From positions 434,001 to 498,000 of the forward strand of contig NZ_JABBGC010000003.1 in the NCBI RefSeq assembly GCF_012927205.1: 64,000 nt of DNA, read 5' to 3'. Below are positions 35,530 through 43,200 of the stretch, piece by piece (the first letter of the stretch is position 1; every line of letters begins with the position of its first letter). A model generated the notes under the pieces. It was not told where the DNA came from, did no database searches, and saw only the letters and a program-made list of their open reading frames with translations. A program made the position numbers and the translations under genes. Source of the DNA: Chitinophaga fulva (GTDB taxonomy: Bacteria > Bacteroidota > Bacteroidia > Chitinophagales > Chitinophagaceae).

Positions 35530-36289
35530 GGATCTGTTGATTAAGGATTTCAGCAATATGCATCACTTTTACCGGCTGATGCTGCCGGCGGAGAATACCT
35601 TCCAGGTGCATCAGGCAACTAACATCTGTACCGGTGATGATTTCAACGCCGTGTTTAACGTGATCGGCTACACGGTCTTTTCCCATTTTCACGGAAACAG
35701 CCTCCTCTGTTACGCAGAAGGTGCCGCCAAATCCGCAGCACTCATCTTTACGGTCGAGGTCTATCAGCTCCAGGCCTGCCACCATCCGGAGCAGCTGTTC
35801 CGGTTTGGAGAAAGGCGCCGCCACCAGCTCGCTCATCTGTGCCAGCCCAAGGCCGCGTTGACCGTGGCAGCTCTGGTGCAGCCCTACTTTATGCGGAAAA
35901 CGTGCAGGCAATGCCGTTACCTTTAATACATCTGTGAGAAATGCTGTCAGTTCATATATACGTTCCCGTATGCCGGCGGCTGCCGGTTCATTGGCGGGGT
36001 CATGCAGGTGCTCTTTGATATGCAGCACACAGCTGCCGGAGGGGCCCACAATATAATCGTAAGCCGCAAAATTATGGACAAAGAGGCTGTTGCACTGATG
36101 CGTCAGATGCTCATAGCCCGAATTGGCCATCGGCTGGCCGCAACAGGTTTGTCCCTGCGGGTATTCCACCTCACATCCCAGTTTCTGCAACAGCTGCAGG
36201 GTGGCGATGCCTACCTGCGGGTAGAACTGGTCGATATAACACGGTATAAATAATCCTACTTTCACAGTGGTAGCGATTTTAATGGTCAT
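35510..36289 (-). CDS. lutA: Lactate utilization protein A (CCG-domain Fe-S oxidoreductase)
   Basis: A 259-residue protein with two cysteine-rich CCG domains, first QTCCGQPMANSGY with the upstream FIPCYIDQF, second DECCGFGGTFCV with HQSCHGQRGL. These bind an unusual Fe-S cluster in the LutA/GlcF/HdrB family. It is the first gene of lutABC. A TAAATTTG -7 element lies 10 bases before the ATG, supporting this start; a later start codon at VKVGLFIP is possible. Confidence 0.93.
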   Translation of the reverse strand: MTIKIATTVKVGLFIPCYIDQFYPQVGIATLQLLQKLGCEVEYPQGQTCCGQPMANSGYEHLTHQCNSLFVHNFAAYDYIVGPSGSCVLHIKEHLHDPANEPAAAGIRERIYELTAFLTDVLKVTALPARFPHKVGLHQSCHGQRGLGLAQMSELVAAPFSKPEQLLRMVAGLELIDLDRKDECCGFGGTFCVTEEAVSVKMGKDRVADHVKHGVEIITGTDVSCLMHLEGILRRQHQPVKVMHIAEILNQQIHEQANH

Positions 36290-36299
36290 TCCTAACGTG

Positions 36300-36307
36300 C
36301 AAATTTA
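36300..36307 (-). promoter_or_regulatory. Bacteroidota -7 promoter element for lutABC
   Basis: The minus strand reads TAAATTTG, an exact TAnnTTTG match, ending 10 bases before the lutA ATG at 36289. Confidence 0.6.
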
Positions 36308-36371
36308 GCGGCAGCCACCGTAGTAATCCTACCTCTTTTTTACCGGTTACTGGCTTATTTTTCACTGATAC

Positions 36372-36408
36372 AAAATAATAAGGCCGGGCTGCATTAGCAA
36401 CCCGGCCT
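36372..36408 (-). terminator. Intrinsic terminator after the small lipoprotein gene
   Basis: On the minus strand AGGCCGGG and CCCGGCCT (36401-36408 and 36381-36388) form an 8-bp perfect GC-rich stem. The loop holds a further TGC/GCA pair, and a T-rich tail TTATTATTTT follows. It lies 24 bp after the stop of the lipoprotein gene. Confidence 0.75.
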
Positions 36409-36431
36409 GTTATGTATGGTATGTTTCTGTT

Positions 36432-37013
36432 TTACGGTTGTACTTTGATGGTGACTTTTAACCGCTGCCCTTCCGCGCGGGATACCTTGATCACCCCGAT
36501 TTTGCCGGCGGCATTTTTGAACAGCACGACACCATCGTAGGTGGTAGAGAAAAAACTGTCGTCCTCCTTTACTGGCAGGTTATTCAGCGCCGAGCCGTGC
36601 GACAGCGTATCGAATTTCAAAGGATCAAAGACCTGTATTGACGGTGAATTCATGATCTCCGTAATGGTGGCATTATCAAACGTGAGGCTATGGGACGCCG
36701 TAGCGGTAGCGCTGCTGAAGAACAATCTACCCGGGTCTACGCCCGCAAACACCAGGTCTATGTTTTTACCATCTTTAGGGAGATTGCCCCGGTAGTACAT
36801 TTTACCGTCTTTTGTAGAGAAGGCGATGCCCACGGTCTGACTGGTGCCACTGATATCAAATTCCAGGTCCTTGTATATCGTCAGCGAATCCTTGGGCGTT
36901 CCCCCAGGTTGTTCCGGTTTCGGTACATTGTCATCGTTATTATTCTTGTCTTTTTTGGAACAGGCGGTCAGCATGGCGGTAAAAATAACCGCGCCTAAAA
37001 TGAGTTTTTTCAT
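36432..37013 (-). CDS. Hypothetical lipoprotein
   Basis: A 193-residue exported protein that I do not recognise. A signal peptide with a good lipobox (MLTAC, Cys near residue 18) is followed by a charged, low-complexity Asn/Asp/Lys and Pro/Gly linker to about residue 40. A globular part of predicted beta-strands follows (DLEFDISGTSQTVGIAFSTKDGKMYYRG ... GVVLFKNAAGKIGVIKVSR). It is monocistronic: a terminator lies on each side, and a -7 element is at 37098. The +2 residue after Cys is Ser-Lys-Lys-Asp, so surface export is possible but unproven. Confidence 0.8.
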   Translation of the reverse strand: MKKLILGAVIFTAMLTACSKKDKNNNDDNVPKPEQPGGTPKDSLTIYKDLEFDISGTSQTVGIAFSTKDGKMYYRGNLPKDGKNIDLVFAGVDPGRLFFSSATATASHSLTFDNATITEIMNSPSIQVFDPLKFDTLSHGSALNNLPVKEDDSFFSTTYDGVVLFKNAAGKIGVIKVSRAEGQRLKVTIKVQP

Positions 37014-37069
37014 AGGGATAATGGTTTTAAGCTGGCGTTTTCAGGTTTTCACAGTATGTGATCGGTCAT

Positions 37070-37096
37070 AAAAAAACGGCTATATGCATAGCCGTT
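37070..37096 (-). terminator. Intrinsic terminator after the helicase/oxidoreductase operon
   Basis: A perfect 9-bp inverted repeat (AACGGCTAT, loop ATGC, ATAGCCGTT, 37075-37096) is followed on the minus strand by a run of seven T. It lies 39 bp after the stop of the luciferase-like oxidoreductase gene. Confidence 0.8.
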
Positions 37097-37097
37097 A

Positions 37098-37105
37098 CAA
37101 ATATA
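37098..37105 (-). promoter_or_regulatory. Possible -7 promoter element for the small lipoprotein gene
   Basis: The minus strand reads TATATTTG, an exact consensus match. It directly abuts the terminator hairpin at 37075-37096, so transcripts starting here would begin inside or just before the stem. Confidence 0.45.
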
Positions 37106-37134
37106 AAAATATTTAAATGATAAATATCGATAAT

Positions 37135-38136
37135 TTATCTGCTTAACTGGAAGACATCCGCCAGCAGTTCATATGACCGGAGCCTGTCGGCATGGTCCTG
37201 GGTAATGGTGGCAATCACCAGTTCATCCACCTCATAATCCGCCGCCAATTGTTCGAGGCGGGCCTTTACCTGTGCCGGGGTACCGGAAATACGCCGGCCG
37301 CTGTTGGCCCGTATCCGCGCCAGCTCTTCCGCGGTATACTCGATATCTTTAATTTCTTCATAGGTAGGAAATACATCGTACTTCCCTTTTTCAAAGCTGA
37401 GCAGGCGATAGTCCATCACCGCTTCCAGCTCAGCTGCTTTTTCTTCCGTATCGGCGCAGAAGACAAAAATGCCTACGCTGGCCTGTGGGGCGGCGAGGTG
37501 CTCCGAAGGACGGAACTGTTGACGGTATTTGGCCACTGCCTGCGGGCCACCTACCGGGTAGATAAAATGGGCAAAAGAGAGGGCTATCCCGAAATGAGCC
37601 GCCAGCAGGCCGCTTTCGCCGCTGGAAGTAAGCATCCACAGGTCGGGCGAGGAAGGTATGACCGGGATGGCCTTTACTTTTTCCTGCATGCTGCCGGGGG
37701 TGGCTTTATCGGTAAGCCATGCCTGCAGGTCTACCACCTGCTGCACAAACTCTTTAGGATCAAAGGTATTGGAGGGATTGAGGATATGCGCCGTGATACG
37801 GTCGCCACCAGGCGCCCTGCCGATGCCCAGGTCTATACGCCCTGGATACAGTGCTTCGAGCAACCGGAAATTTTCTGCAACTTTAAGGGTACTGTGATTC
37901 GGCAACATCACGCCACCGGAACCGATGCGGATACGCTCCGTTTCAGCGGCCAGCCGGGCTATCAGTATCTCCGGAGAGGCGCCGGCCAGGCTGTTAGTGT
38001 TATGATGTTCTGATAACCAATAACGGGTATAACCCAGTTTATCTGTCAGCCGTGCCAGCTGAACGCTTTCCTGCAAGGCTTCCATGGCATTGCTGCCGTT
38101 TCTGATCGGAGATTGGTCTAATACGCTTAGTTTCAT
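37135..38136 (-). CDS. LLM-class flavin-dependent oxidoreductase (luciferase-like, MsnO8 type)
   Basis: A 333-residue TIM-barrel flavoprotein of the bacterial luciferase-like group. The opening LSVLDQSPIRNG, the YWLSEHHNTNSLAGASPEILIARLAA block and GSGGVMLPNHSTLKVAENFRLLEALYPGRIDLGIGRAPGGD are diagnostic for this FMN/F420-dependent family. Substrate is unknown for most such proteins. It is 11 bp downstream of the helicase gene, in the same operon, followed by a strong terminator. Confidence 0.9.
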   Translation of the reverse strand: MKLSVLDQSPIRNGSNAMEALQESVQLARLTDKLGYTRYWLSEHHNTNSLAGASPEILIARLAAETERIRIGSGGVMLPNHSTLKVAENFRLLEALYPGRIDLGIGRAPGGDRITAHILNPSNTFDPKEFVQQVVDLQAWLTDKATPGSMQEKVKAIPVIPSSPDLWMLTSSGESGLLAAHFGIALSFAHFIYPVGGPQAVAKYRQQFRPSEHLAAPQASVGIFVFCADTEEKAAELEAVMDYRLLSFEKGKYDVFPTYEEIKDIEYTAEELARIRANSGRRISGTPAQVKARLEQLAADYEVDELVIATITQDHADRLRSYELLADVFQLSR

Positions 38137-38147
38137 CGTCTGTCGGT

Positions 38148-40382
38148 TTAATCTTTCATAATCTCTTCTTCCTGCTGTTTTTTAAGATACCATTGTACTA
38201 CCCGTATTTCTGCGAAGGACACGGCGGGGCCTACACGCTCTTTGATAGGTCCGGCTGCCGTAGCGCCCAGTTCGCGGATATGGGATATAATCAGTTTCAC
38301 CGTTGATTCGGACACAAAGCGGTACAGGTCCAGCTCTCCGGCCTCTACACACTGGGCCAGATGGCTTTCTACCGTACTTACCGCCAGTTGCCGCGCCACG
38401 GCGATGTCGGGGATGTTCTTACCGCCCAGGTACAATTCCAGCGTACCCCTGCGGCTGCTTCCCTTTTCTACTTTGCCTTTAGCTTCCGGCTTGCCGCCTT
38501 TTTTTCCAGCTACGCCATCCGCTTCAGCATTTCTCATTTTCGTATAGTCTTTCAGCCCTTTGGTAAAATCCAGATCGGCATAAGACACTTCCCATACCTG
38601 TTGCAACTTCTGCCAGCAATCTGCTTCCAGCGACATGAGCTGTAACAAGTATTTTTTGGATTTCTGTTTTTTAACAGCCGTGATATGTTCCTGCAACGGC
38701 TGTATCAAATCTTCGTATATGCTTTTGGTGAAGTAACCGATAGCCTTGGTCACACGCTCTTCCAGCTGATCGGTTTCACCGGTTTGCACGGTCGTGTCGA
38801 GCAACTGATGCAGCTGTACCACAAAACGGTTGGCCACTTCCTGTTGCTGCTCCGTTTTAGCTGTCAGCTGGCGGCTTACCTGTAAGGCCGCATCGATGTC
38901 GGGCACTTTTTTGTCCTGTATCCATACCGCATGGCTGCGGATATTGGCCTGCATACGGTACCAATCGAACAGTTGCAGCAGCGAGGTAGCCTGGAATTTC
39001 TTCCGTTCCATTTCCAGCAACACCACCAGCTCGTTGGCTTCCACTTCTTTCTCAGCAAACTCAATTACCTGACGGTCTGTTTTGATACTGCCGTAAGTAA
39101 TACGTGAATGCAGTACCAGTCCTTCCAGCGATGTACAACGGCTCAGCGCCACATACACCTGTCCGGGTGCGAAAGCATAACCGGCATCGATAATAGCTCT
39201 TTCAAAAGTAAGGCCCTGGCTTTTGTGGATGGTGATAGCCCATGCCAGCCGGATGGGAAACTGTGTGAAGCTGCCTATTTCTTCTTCATCGATACTGTTC
39301 TCTTCCTGGTTGAAGGAATAACGGATATTACGCCAGGTTTCTTTACCGAGTTTCAGCTCCTCGTGGGAGCCGGACAGCAACAGCGTAATTTCCTCGTCAT
39401 CAATATCTGTTACCGTGGCCAGCTTACCGTTATAATAACGACGGGGTTGTGCCAGATCATTTTTCAGGAACATTACCTGCGCACCGATTTTCAGTTGCAG
39501 CACCAGTTCCGTAGGCAGGGCTTTGTCGCTGAAATCCCCTTCTATCTTGCCTTCAAAACGAAAGAGCTTCCCTGGCATTTCGGCCAGCCGGCGGGCGTTG
39601 ATATCATCCGCCTTACGGTTGTGGGTAGAGAGCACGATGTATTCCCCGTCTTCTCCTTTAAAATAAGGGTCATAACGGTCGTTGAGCAACATAAGGTCAT
39701 CTTCTTCCACTTCACTGTTGCGGATACGGTTGAGCACATCGATGAACAGCTGTTCGTTCTGCCGGTATATCTTTTTTAATTCGATATACAACGGAGGCGC
39801 CTGGTCAATTACCCGCGCATCGAAGAAAAAGGAGCTGTTGTAATACTCTGAAAGCAGCTGCCATTCAGAGTCCGGCACTACCGGTGGCAGCTGGTACAGA
39901 TCACCGATGAAGAGCACCTGTACACCCCCGAAAGGCAATAGCGGTTTATTCCGGAAGTGCCGCAGGATGGTGTCAATGGCATCGAGCATATCACAGCGTA
40001 CCATACTCACCTCATCGATGATGAGCAGTTCCAGTTCCTGTAACAACACTTTTTTATCGTTGGTAAAACGGATGTTACGGAACAGGCTGTGTTTATCTGT
40101 GCTGCTGATTCCATCCATGCCAAACCCGCGCTTGCTGCCCGGAACAAAAGGTCCGAAGGGCAACTGAAAAAAGGAGTGCATGGTAACCCCGCCGGCATTG
40201 ATCGCTGCCACGCCGGTAGGTGCCACCACCACGGTATTTTTCTTCGTATGTTCTTTGATATATTTCAGGAACGTAGTCTTCCCCGTACCGGCTTTACCGG
40301 TCAGGAACACATGGCGGTTTGTTTGGTTAATGAAATCTGCCGCCAGGTGGAAGATGATATTTGTACTATCAGGTTGGGGCAT
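38148..40382 (-). CDS. Pif1-like SF1 helicase with C-terminal helix-turn-helix domain
   Basis: A 744-residue DNA helicase. Walker A is FLTGKAGTGKTTFLKYI near residue 25, followed by the Pif1 motif VVVAPTGVAAINAGGVTMHSFF, Walker B LLIIDEVSMV and the C-terminal SF1B motifs (AITIHKSQGLTFERAIID and VYVALSRC). The last 110 residues, after a Lys/Gly-rich linker, form a helix-turn-helix unit (TLELYLGGKNIPDIAVARQLAVSTVESHLAQCVEAGELD) as in RecQ-type C-termini. Such proteins act in genome maintenance, for example at G-quadruplexes. A TATATTTG element 20 bases upstream supports the start. Confidence 0.92.
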   Translation of the reverse strand: MPQPDSTNIIFHLAADFINQTNRHVFLTGKAGTGKTTFLKYIKEHTKKNTVVVAPTGVAAINAGGVTMHSFFQLPFGPFVPGSKRGFGMDGISSTDKHSLFRNIRFTNDKKVLLQELELLIIDEVSMVRCDMLDAIDTILRHFRNKPLLPFGGVQVLFIGDLYQLPPVVPDSEWQLLSEYYNSSFFFDARVIDQAPPLYIELKKIYRQNEQLFIDVLNRIRNSEVEEDDLMLLNDRYDPYFKGEDGEYIVLSTHNRKADDINARRLAEMPGKLFRFEGKIEGDFSDKALPTELVLQLKIGAQVMFLKNDLAQPRRYYNGKLATVTDIDDEEITLLLSGSHEELKLGKETWRNIRYSFNQEENSIDEEEIGSFTQFPIRLAWAITIHKSQGLTFERAIIDAGYAFAPGQVYVALSRCTSLEGLVLHSRITYGSIKTDRQVIEFAEKEVEANELVVLLEMERKKFQATSLLQLFDWYRMQANIRSHAVWIQDKKVPDIDAALQVSRQLTAKTEQQQEVANRFVVQLHQLLDTTVQTGETDQLEERVTKAIGYFTKSIYEDLIQPLQEHITAVKKQKSKKYLLQLMSLEADCWQKLQQVWEVSYADLDFTKGLKDYTKMRNAEADGVAGKKGGKPEAKGKVEKGSSRRGTLELYLGGKNIPDIAVARQLAVSTVESHLAQCVEAGELDLYRFVSESTVKLIISHIRELGATAAGPIKERVGPAVSFAEIRVVQWYLKKQQEEEIMKD

Positions 40383-40402
40383 GATATTTAAAATTGAAAC
40401 CG

Positions 40403-40410
40403 CAAATATA
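40403..40410 (-). promoter_or_regulatory. Bacteroidota -7 promoter element for the helicase operon
   Basis: The minus strand reads TATATTTG, an exact consensus match 20 bases before the helicase ATG at 40382. Confidence 0.6.
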
Positions 40411-40440
40411 ATTTATTTTTTCTCGATCCAGGATACGCGG

Positions 40441-40486
40441 ATTCCAACGTTTCCATGAATCCAACGAATCCCAACGAATCCCAATG
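40441..40486. repeat. Short tandem repeat AATCCCAACG
   Basis: Copies ATTCCAACG (40441), AATCCAACG (40458), AATCCCAACG (40467) and AATCCCAATG (40477) stand in a row just outside the left REP-like palindrome. The last three are directly tandem. Confidence 0.6.
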
Positions 40487-40488
40487 TC

Positions 40489-40530
40489 CCCAGGGCTAAA
40501 GCCCTGGGCTACGATGTTATTCAAGTCCGT
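40489..40530 (-). repeat. REP-like palindrome with GTAG head, left copy of an inverted pair
   Basis: CCCAGGGCT (40489-40497) and AGCCCTGGG (40500-40508) form a perfect 9-bp stem, with GTAG on the minus strand at 40509-40512. The homology to the right copy at 40701-40724 continues about 20 bp past GTAG with few mismatches (TGAAtAACATC against TGAAcAACATC). Confidence 0.75.
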
Positions 40531-40682
40531 AATGTTGGATGGGATGTATATGGATTAATTAATTACTAATTATAAATAGGCTCAGAGTATGGTGTTATTA
40601 ATGGTTTGTGAATTATGAATTTAACTCCATAGGGACTAAGGTATAATAGGGTCATAAATTAAATAACGGACCTACACACTAA
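40531..40682. other. AT-rich spacer between inverted REP-like copies
   Basis: About 150 bp of AT-rich sequence with no open frame of note and no recognisable RNA. It is bounded by inverted copies of the REP-like repeat, so the whole of 40489-40724 has the form of a small non-autonomous (MITE-like) unit. Confidence 0.5.
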
Positions 40683-40724
40683 ACGGATTTGAACAACATC
40701 GTAGCCCAGGGCTTCAGCCCTGGG
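40683..40724 (+). repeat. REP-like palindrome with GTAG head, right copy of an inverted pair
   Basis: GTAG at 40701-40704 is followed by CCCAGGGCT (40705-40713), a TC loop and AGCCCTGGG (40716-40724). It is in opposite orientation to the copy at 40489 and shares its flank upstream of GTAG. Confidence 0.75.
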
Positions 40725-40753
40725 ATTATGGGGGATTATTGGATCACGGGCAC

Positions 40754-40787
40754 AAAAAAACCGCCCCGGAGCATTGCCCGGGGCGGT
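40754..40787 (-). terminator. Intrinsic terminator of the cold-shock gene
   Basis: On the minus strand a 9-bp stem CCGCCCCGG/CCGGGGCGG (40778-40786 and 40761-40769) with an 8-nt loop is followed by seven T. It lies 27 bp after the cold-shock gene stop. Confidence 0.85.
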
Positions 40788-40813
40788 CCTCAACAAAACT
40801 ATTATTCAATAAG

Positions 40814-41005
40814 TTATGCCAATCTTACGTTAACAGCATTCGGGCCTTTTCTGCCTTCTTCCACGTCGAATACTACGCGGTCATTTTCGCCGATGCTTTC
40901 TTTGATACCAGAAACGTGAACAAAAATTTCTTGTCCTGTTCCTTCGATTTTAATGAATCCAAAACCTTTAGCTTCATTAAAAAATTTAACTACACCTGTT
41001 TGCAT
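40814..41005 (-). CDS. Cold-shock protein (CspA family)
   Basis: A 63-residue single-domain nucleic-acid chaperone. The RNA-binding motifs RNP1 (KGFGFIKIE) and RNP2 (IFVHVSGI) are intact, and the ends MQTGVVKFFNEAKG and GPNAVNVRLA are typical. It melts RNA secondary structure. It is monocistronic with a strong terminator. The 235-bp region upstream is shared with the divergent MFS gene and leaves room for a long 5' leader as in other csp genes; no consensus -7 element was seen on this strand. Confidence 0.95.
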   Translation of the reverse strand: MQTGVVKFFNEAKGFGFIKIEGTGQEIFVHVSGIKESIGENDRVVFDVEEGRKGPNAVNVRLA

Positions 41006-41224
41006 TTTTTATTAATATTTAATTGTGAACGTGTTCTCGCCATTTTTTTAACAGGCGGCTACCTGGGGGCAACTAGAAGAAAAAATGTAAGAAAAAAGCT
41101 GAATGTACCCGGAGATCACCAACAAAATGAAATACAATATTCTTAAGAAGCGGGACGAAGATAACTGTTTAGCCTTTACCATCCAAACTTTTTTGTAACA
41201 ACACCGAAAGCAGTTTTATTTATA

Positions 41225-41232
41225 TATTTTTG
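41225..41232 (+). promoter_or_regulatory. Bacteroidota -7 promoter element for the MFS gene
   Basis: TATTTTTG matches TAnnTTTG and ends 8 bases before ATG 41241, predicting an almost leaderless transcript. Confidence 0.55.
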
Positions 41233-41240
41233 ATACCTAT

Positions 41241-42539
41241 ATGAAAAACACGGACGCATGGCGTATTAAGGCCATTTTAACCGGCTCTGCCGGCAACCTC
41301 GTGGAATGGTACGATTGGTACATTTACACTACTTTTTCACTTTATTTTGCCCCTGTATTCTTCCCAAAAGGCAGTTACACAGCGCAATTGCTGAATACCG
41401 CCGCCATCTTTGCGGTAGGTTTCCTGATGCGCCCCATCGGTGGCTGGATGTTTGGCCGTATTGCCGACCAGAAAGGGCGAAAAGCAGCTATGACGCTGTC
41501 TGTCCTCCTGATGTCATTAGGCTCTGTACTGATTGCCTGTACCCCTTCCTATAACAGCATCGGGGTGGCCGCGCCGGCCCTTCTGCTGATAGCCCGGCTG
41601 CTACAGGGACTGAGCGTAGGTGGTGAGTACGGCACCTCTGCCACTTATCTCAGCGAAGTGGCCACTGCCAGCCGGCGTGGCTTTTTCTCCAGCTTCCAGT
41701 ATGTAACGCTGATTGGCGGGCAACTGACCGCCCTGGGGGTGCAGATGCTGCTGCAACGGGTGTTCCTTACATCGGAACAGCTGCATAGCTGGGGATGGCG
41801 TATCCCCTTTGTGATCGGTGCCCTGCTGGCTTTTGTAGCGCTGTACCTGCGTACCCATATGCAGGAGTCCGGCTCATTTGAGCAACATAAGTCTTCCAAA
41901 AACAAAGGCTCTGTAAAAGCCCTCTTCCAGCAATATCCCCGGGCGGCTTTCACCGTGGTAGGCCTCACCATGGGCGGTACCCTGGCTTTTTACACCTATA
42001 CCACCTACATGCAGAAGTTCCTCGTCAATACGGTCCACCTGACCATTGAAAGAGCTACTACCATTACGTTTTTTGTGATGCTGATATATGCATTTCTACA
42101 ACCCTTATTCGGCTGGCTGTCAGACATCTATGGCCGAAAGCCGCTGCTGATCGGGTTTGGCGTGCTGGGCACGGCACTCACGGTGCCTATCCTCACGGCG
42201 ATTAGTCAGACTACCTCCGAATGGGCCGCTTTCGGGCTGATCCTGGGGGCACTGGTGATAGTGAGTGGTTATACCTCTATTAATGCGGTAGTAAAAGCGG
42301 AGATGTTCCCGGCGGAAGTGCGGGCGCTGGGCGTGGGCTTCCCTTATGCCATTACAGTGGCGCTCTTCGGCGGAACGGCGGAACCGATCGCCCTGTATTT
42401 CAAAAAAATCGGCCACGAACCATGGTTTTACTGGTACGTGACCGTTTGTATCTTTATTTCCCTGCTGGTGTATATCACGGCACGTGATACTAAACAGACT
42501 TCCTACCTGGACAAGGATTTCACGGAACCATCGGCATAA
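41241..42539 (+). CDS. MFS metabolite:H+ symporter (KgtP/ProP-like)
   Basis: A 432-residue transporter of the metabolite:H+ symporter family, members of which import alpha-ketoglutarate, citrate or osmolytes. The opening GSAGNLVEWYDWYIYTTFSLYFAPVFFP is diagnostic for this group. The loop 2-3 motif GRIADQKGRKAAM and its repeat GWLSDIYGRKPLL, and the GLSVGGEYGTSATYLSE stretch, are intact. Twelve membrane helices are expected. The substrate cannot be fixed, but the closest pattern is KgtP. The last 37 bp overlap the 3' end of rpiA on the other strand. Confidence 0.9.
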   Translation: MKNTDAWRIKAILTGSAGNLVEWYDWYIYTTFSLYFAPVFFPKGSYTAQLLNTAAIFAVGFLMRPIGGWMFGRIADQKGRKAAMTLSVLLMSLGSVLIACTPSYNSIGVAAPALLLIARLLQGLSVGGEYGTSATYLSEVATASRRGFFSSFQYVTLIGGQLTALGVQMLLQRVFLTSEQLHSWGWRIPFVIGALLAFVALYLRTHMQESGSFEQHKSSKNKGSVKALFQQYPRAAFTVVGLTMGGTLAFYTYTTYMQKFLVNTVHLTIERATTITFFVMLIYAFLQPLFGWLSDIYGRKPLLIGFGVLGTALTVPILTAISQTTSEWAAFGLILGALVIVSGYTSINAVVKAEMFPAEVRALGVGFPYAITVALFGGTAEPIALYFKKIGHEPWFYWYVTVCIFISLLVYITARDTKQTSYLDKDFTEPSA

Positions 42540-43183
42540 CCGATGATAACGCGACTGGCGTAGTGGAGGAACAGTCCGTTCTCCACTACGCCGGGAATAT
42601 CATTCAATTGTTGATGTAATGTCACCGGGTCCTTGATTCGCTCGTAATGACAATCGAGTATATAATTGCCATTGTCGGTCACGACCGTGCGGCCATTGCT
42701 GGTGCGCAACACCGGCGCGGCATCCAGCGCGAGGAGCCTTCTGAAGGTAAGCTCCCATGCAAACGGGATAATTTCCACAGGTAACGGAAAGCGGCCCAGG
42801 TATTTTACCACTTTAGACTCGTCTGTCACCACAATCATTTCAGCAGAAGCAGCTGCCACGATCTTCTCACGCAACAGGGCTGCTCCTCCTCCTTTGATCA
42901 GCCGCAGGTGTTCATCCACCTCATCGGCGCCGTCAATGTCCAGGTCTATTTTATCCACCTCGCTGAAAGGAATGATGGTAATACCCTGTTTCCGGGCCAG
43001 CAGCTCGGATTGCTCAGAGGTAGCGACCGCCTTCAGCGGCATACCGCCTCTCACCATCTCGCCTATACGCATAATTGCATAATAAGCGGTGCTGCCGGTA
43101 CCCAACCCTATGGTCATATCCGGTTTGATGTATTCGGTGGCTTTTTCGCCGGCGGCTTTTTTAGCCAGGTCCTGTTGTTGCAT
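42503..43183 (-). CDS. rpiA: Ribose-5-phosphate isomerase A
   Basis: It interconverts ribose-5-phosphate and ribulose-5-phosphate in the pentose phosphate pathway. The 226-residue protein has the RpiA motifs GLGTGSTAYYAI, DGADEVDEHLRLIKGGGAALLREKIVA and DESKVVKYLGRFPLPVE. Length is normal. A TATATTTG element ends 4 bases before the ATG, and a TTGTTG-CATA-CAACAA palindrome spans the start codon. It is convergent with, and overlaps, the MFS gene. Confidence 0.95.
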   Translation of the reverse strand: MQQQDLAKKAAGEKATEYIKPDMTIGLGTGSTAYYAIMRIGEMVRGGMPLKAVATSEQSELLARKQGITIIPFSEVDKIDLDIDGADEVDEHLRLIKGGGAALLREKIVAAASAEMIVVTDESKVVKYLGRFPLPVEIIPFAWELTFRRLLALDAAPVLRTSNGRTVVTDNGNYILDCHYERIKDPVTLHQQLNDIPGVVENGLFLHYASRVIIGYADGSVKSLSR

Positions 43184-43190
43184 ACAACAA
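43175..43190. promoter_or_regulatory. Palindrome across the rpiA start codon
   Basis: TTGTTG and CAACAA form a perfect 6-bp inverted repeat around CATA, covering the rpiA start codon and touching the -7 element. It could be an operator or a start-site hairpin. Confidence 0.3.
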
Positions 43191-43195
43191 ATATA
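43188..43195 (-). promoter_or_regulatory. Bacteroidota -7 promoter element for rpiA
   Basis: The minus strand reads TATATTTG, an exact match, ending 4 bases before the ATG at 43183. The transcript would be leaderless. Confidence 0.55.
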
Positions 43196-43200
43196 AGGAA

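Noticed and set aside
40441..40486. Short tandem repeats considered as a CRISPR fragment
   Set aside because: Units are only 9-10 bp and directly adjacent, without spacers or nearby cas genes.
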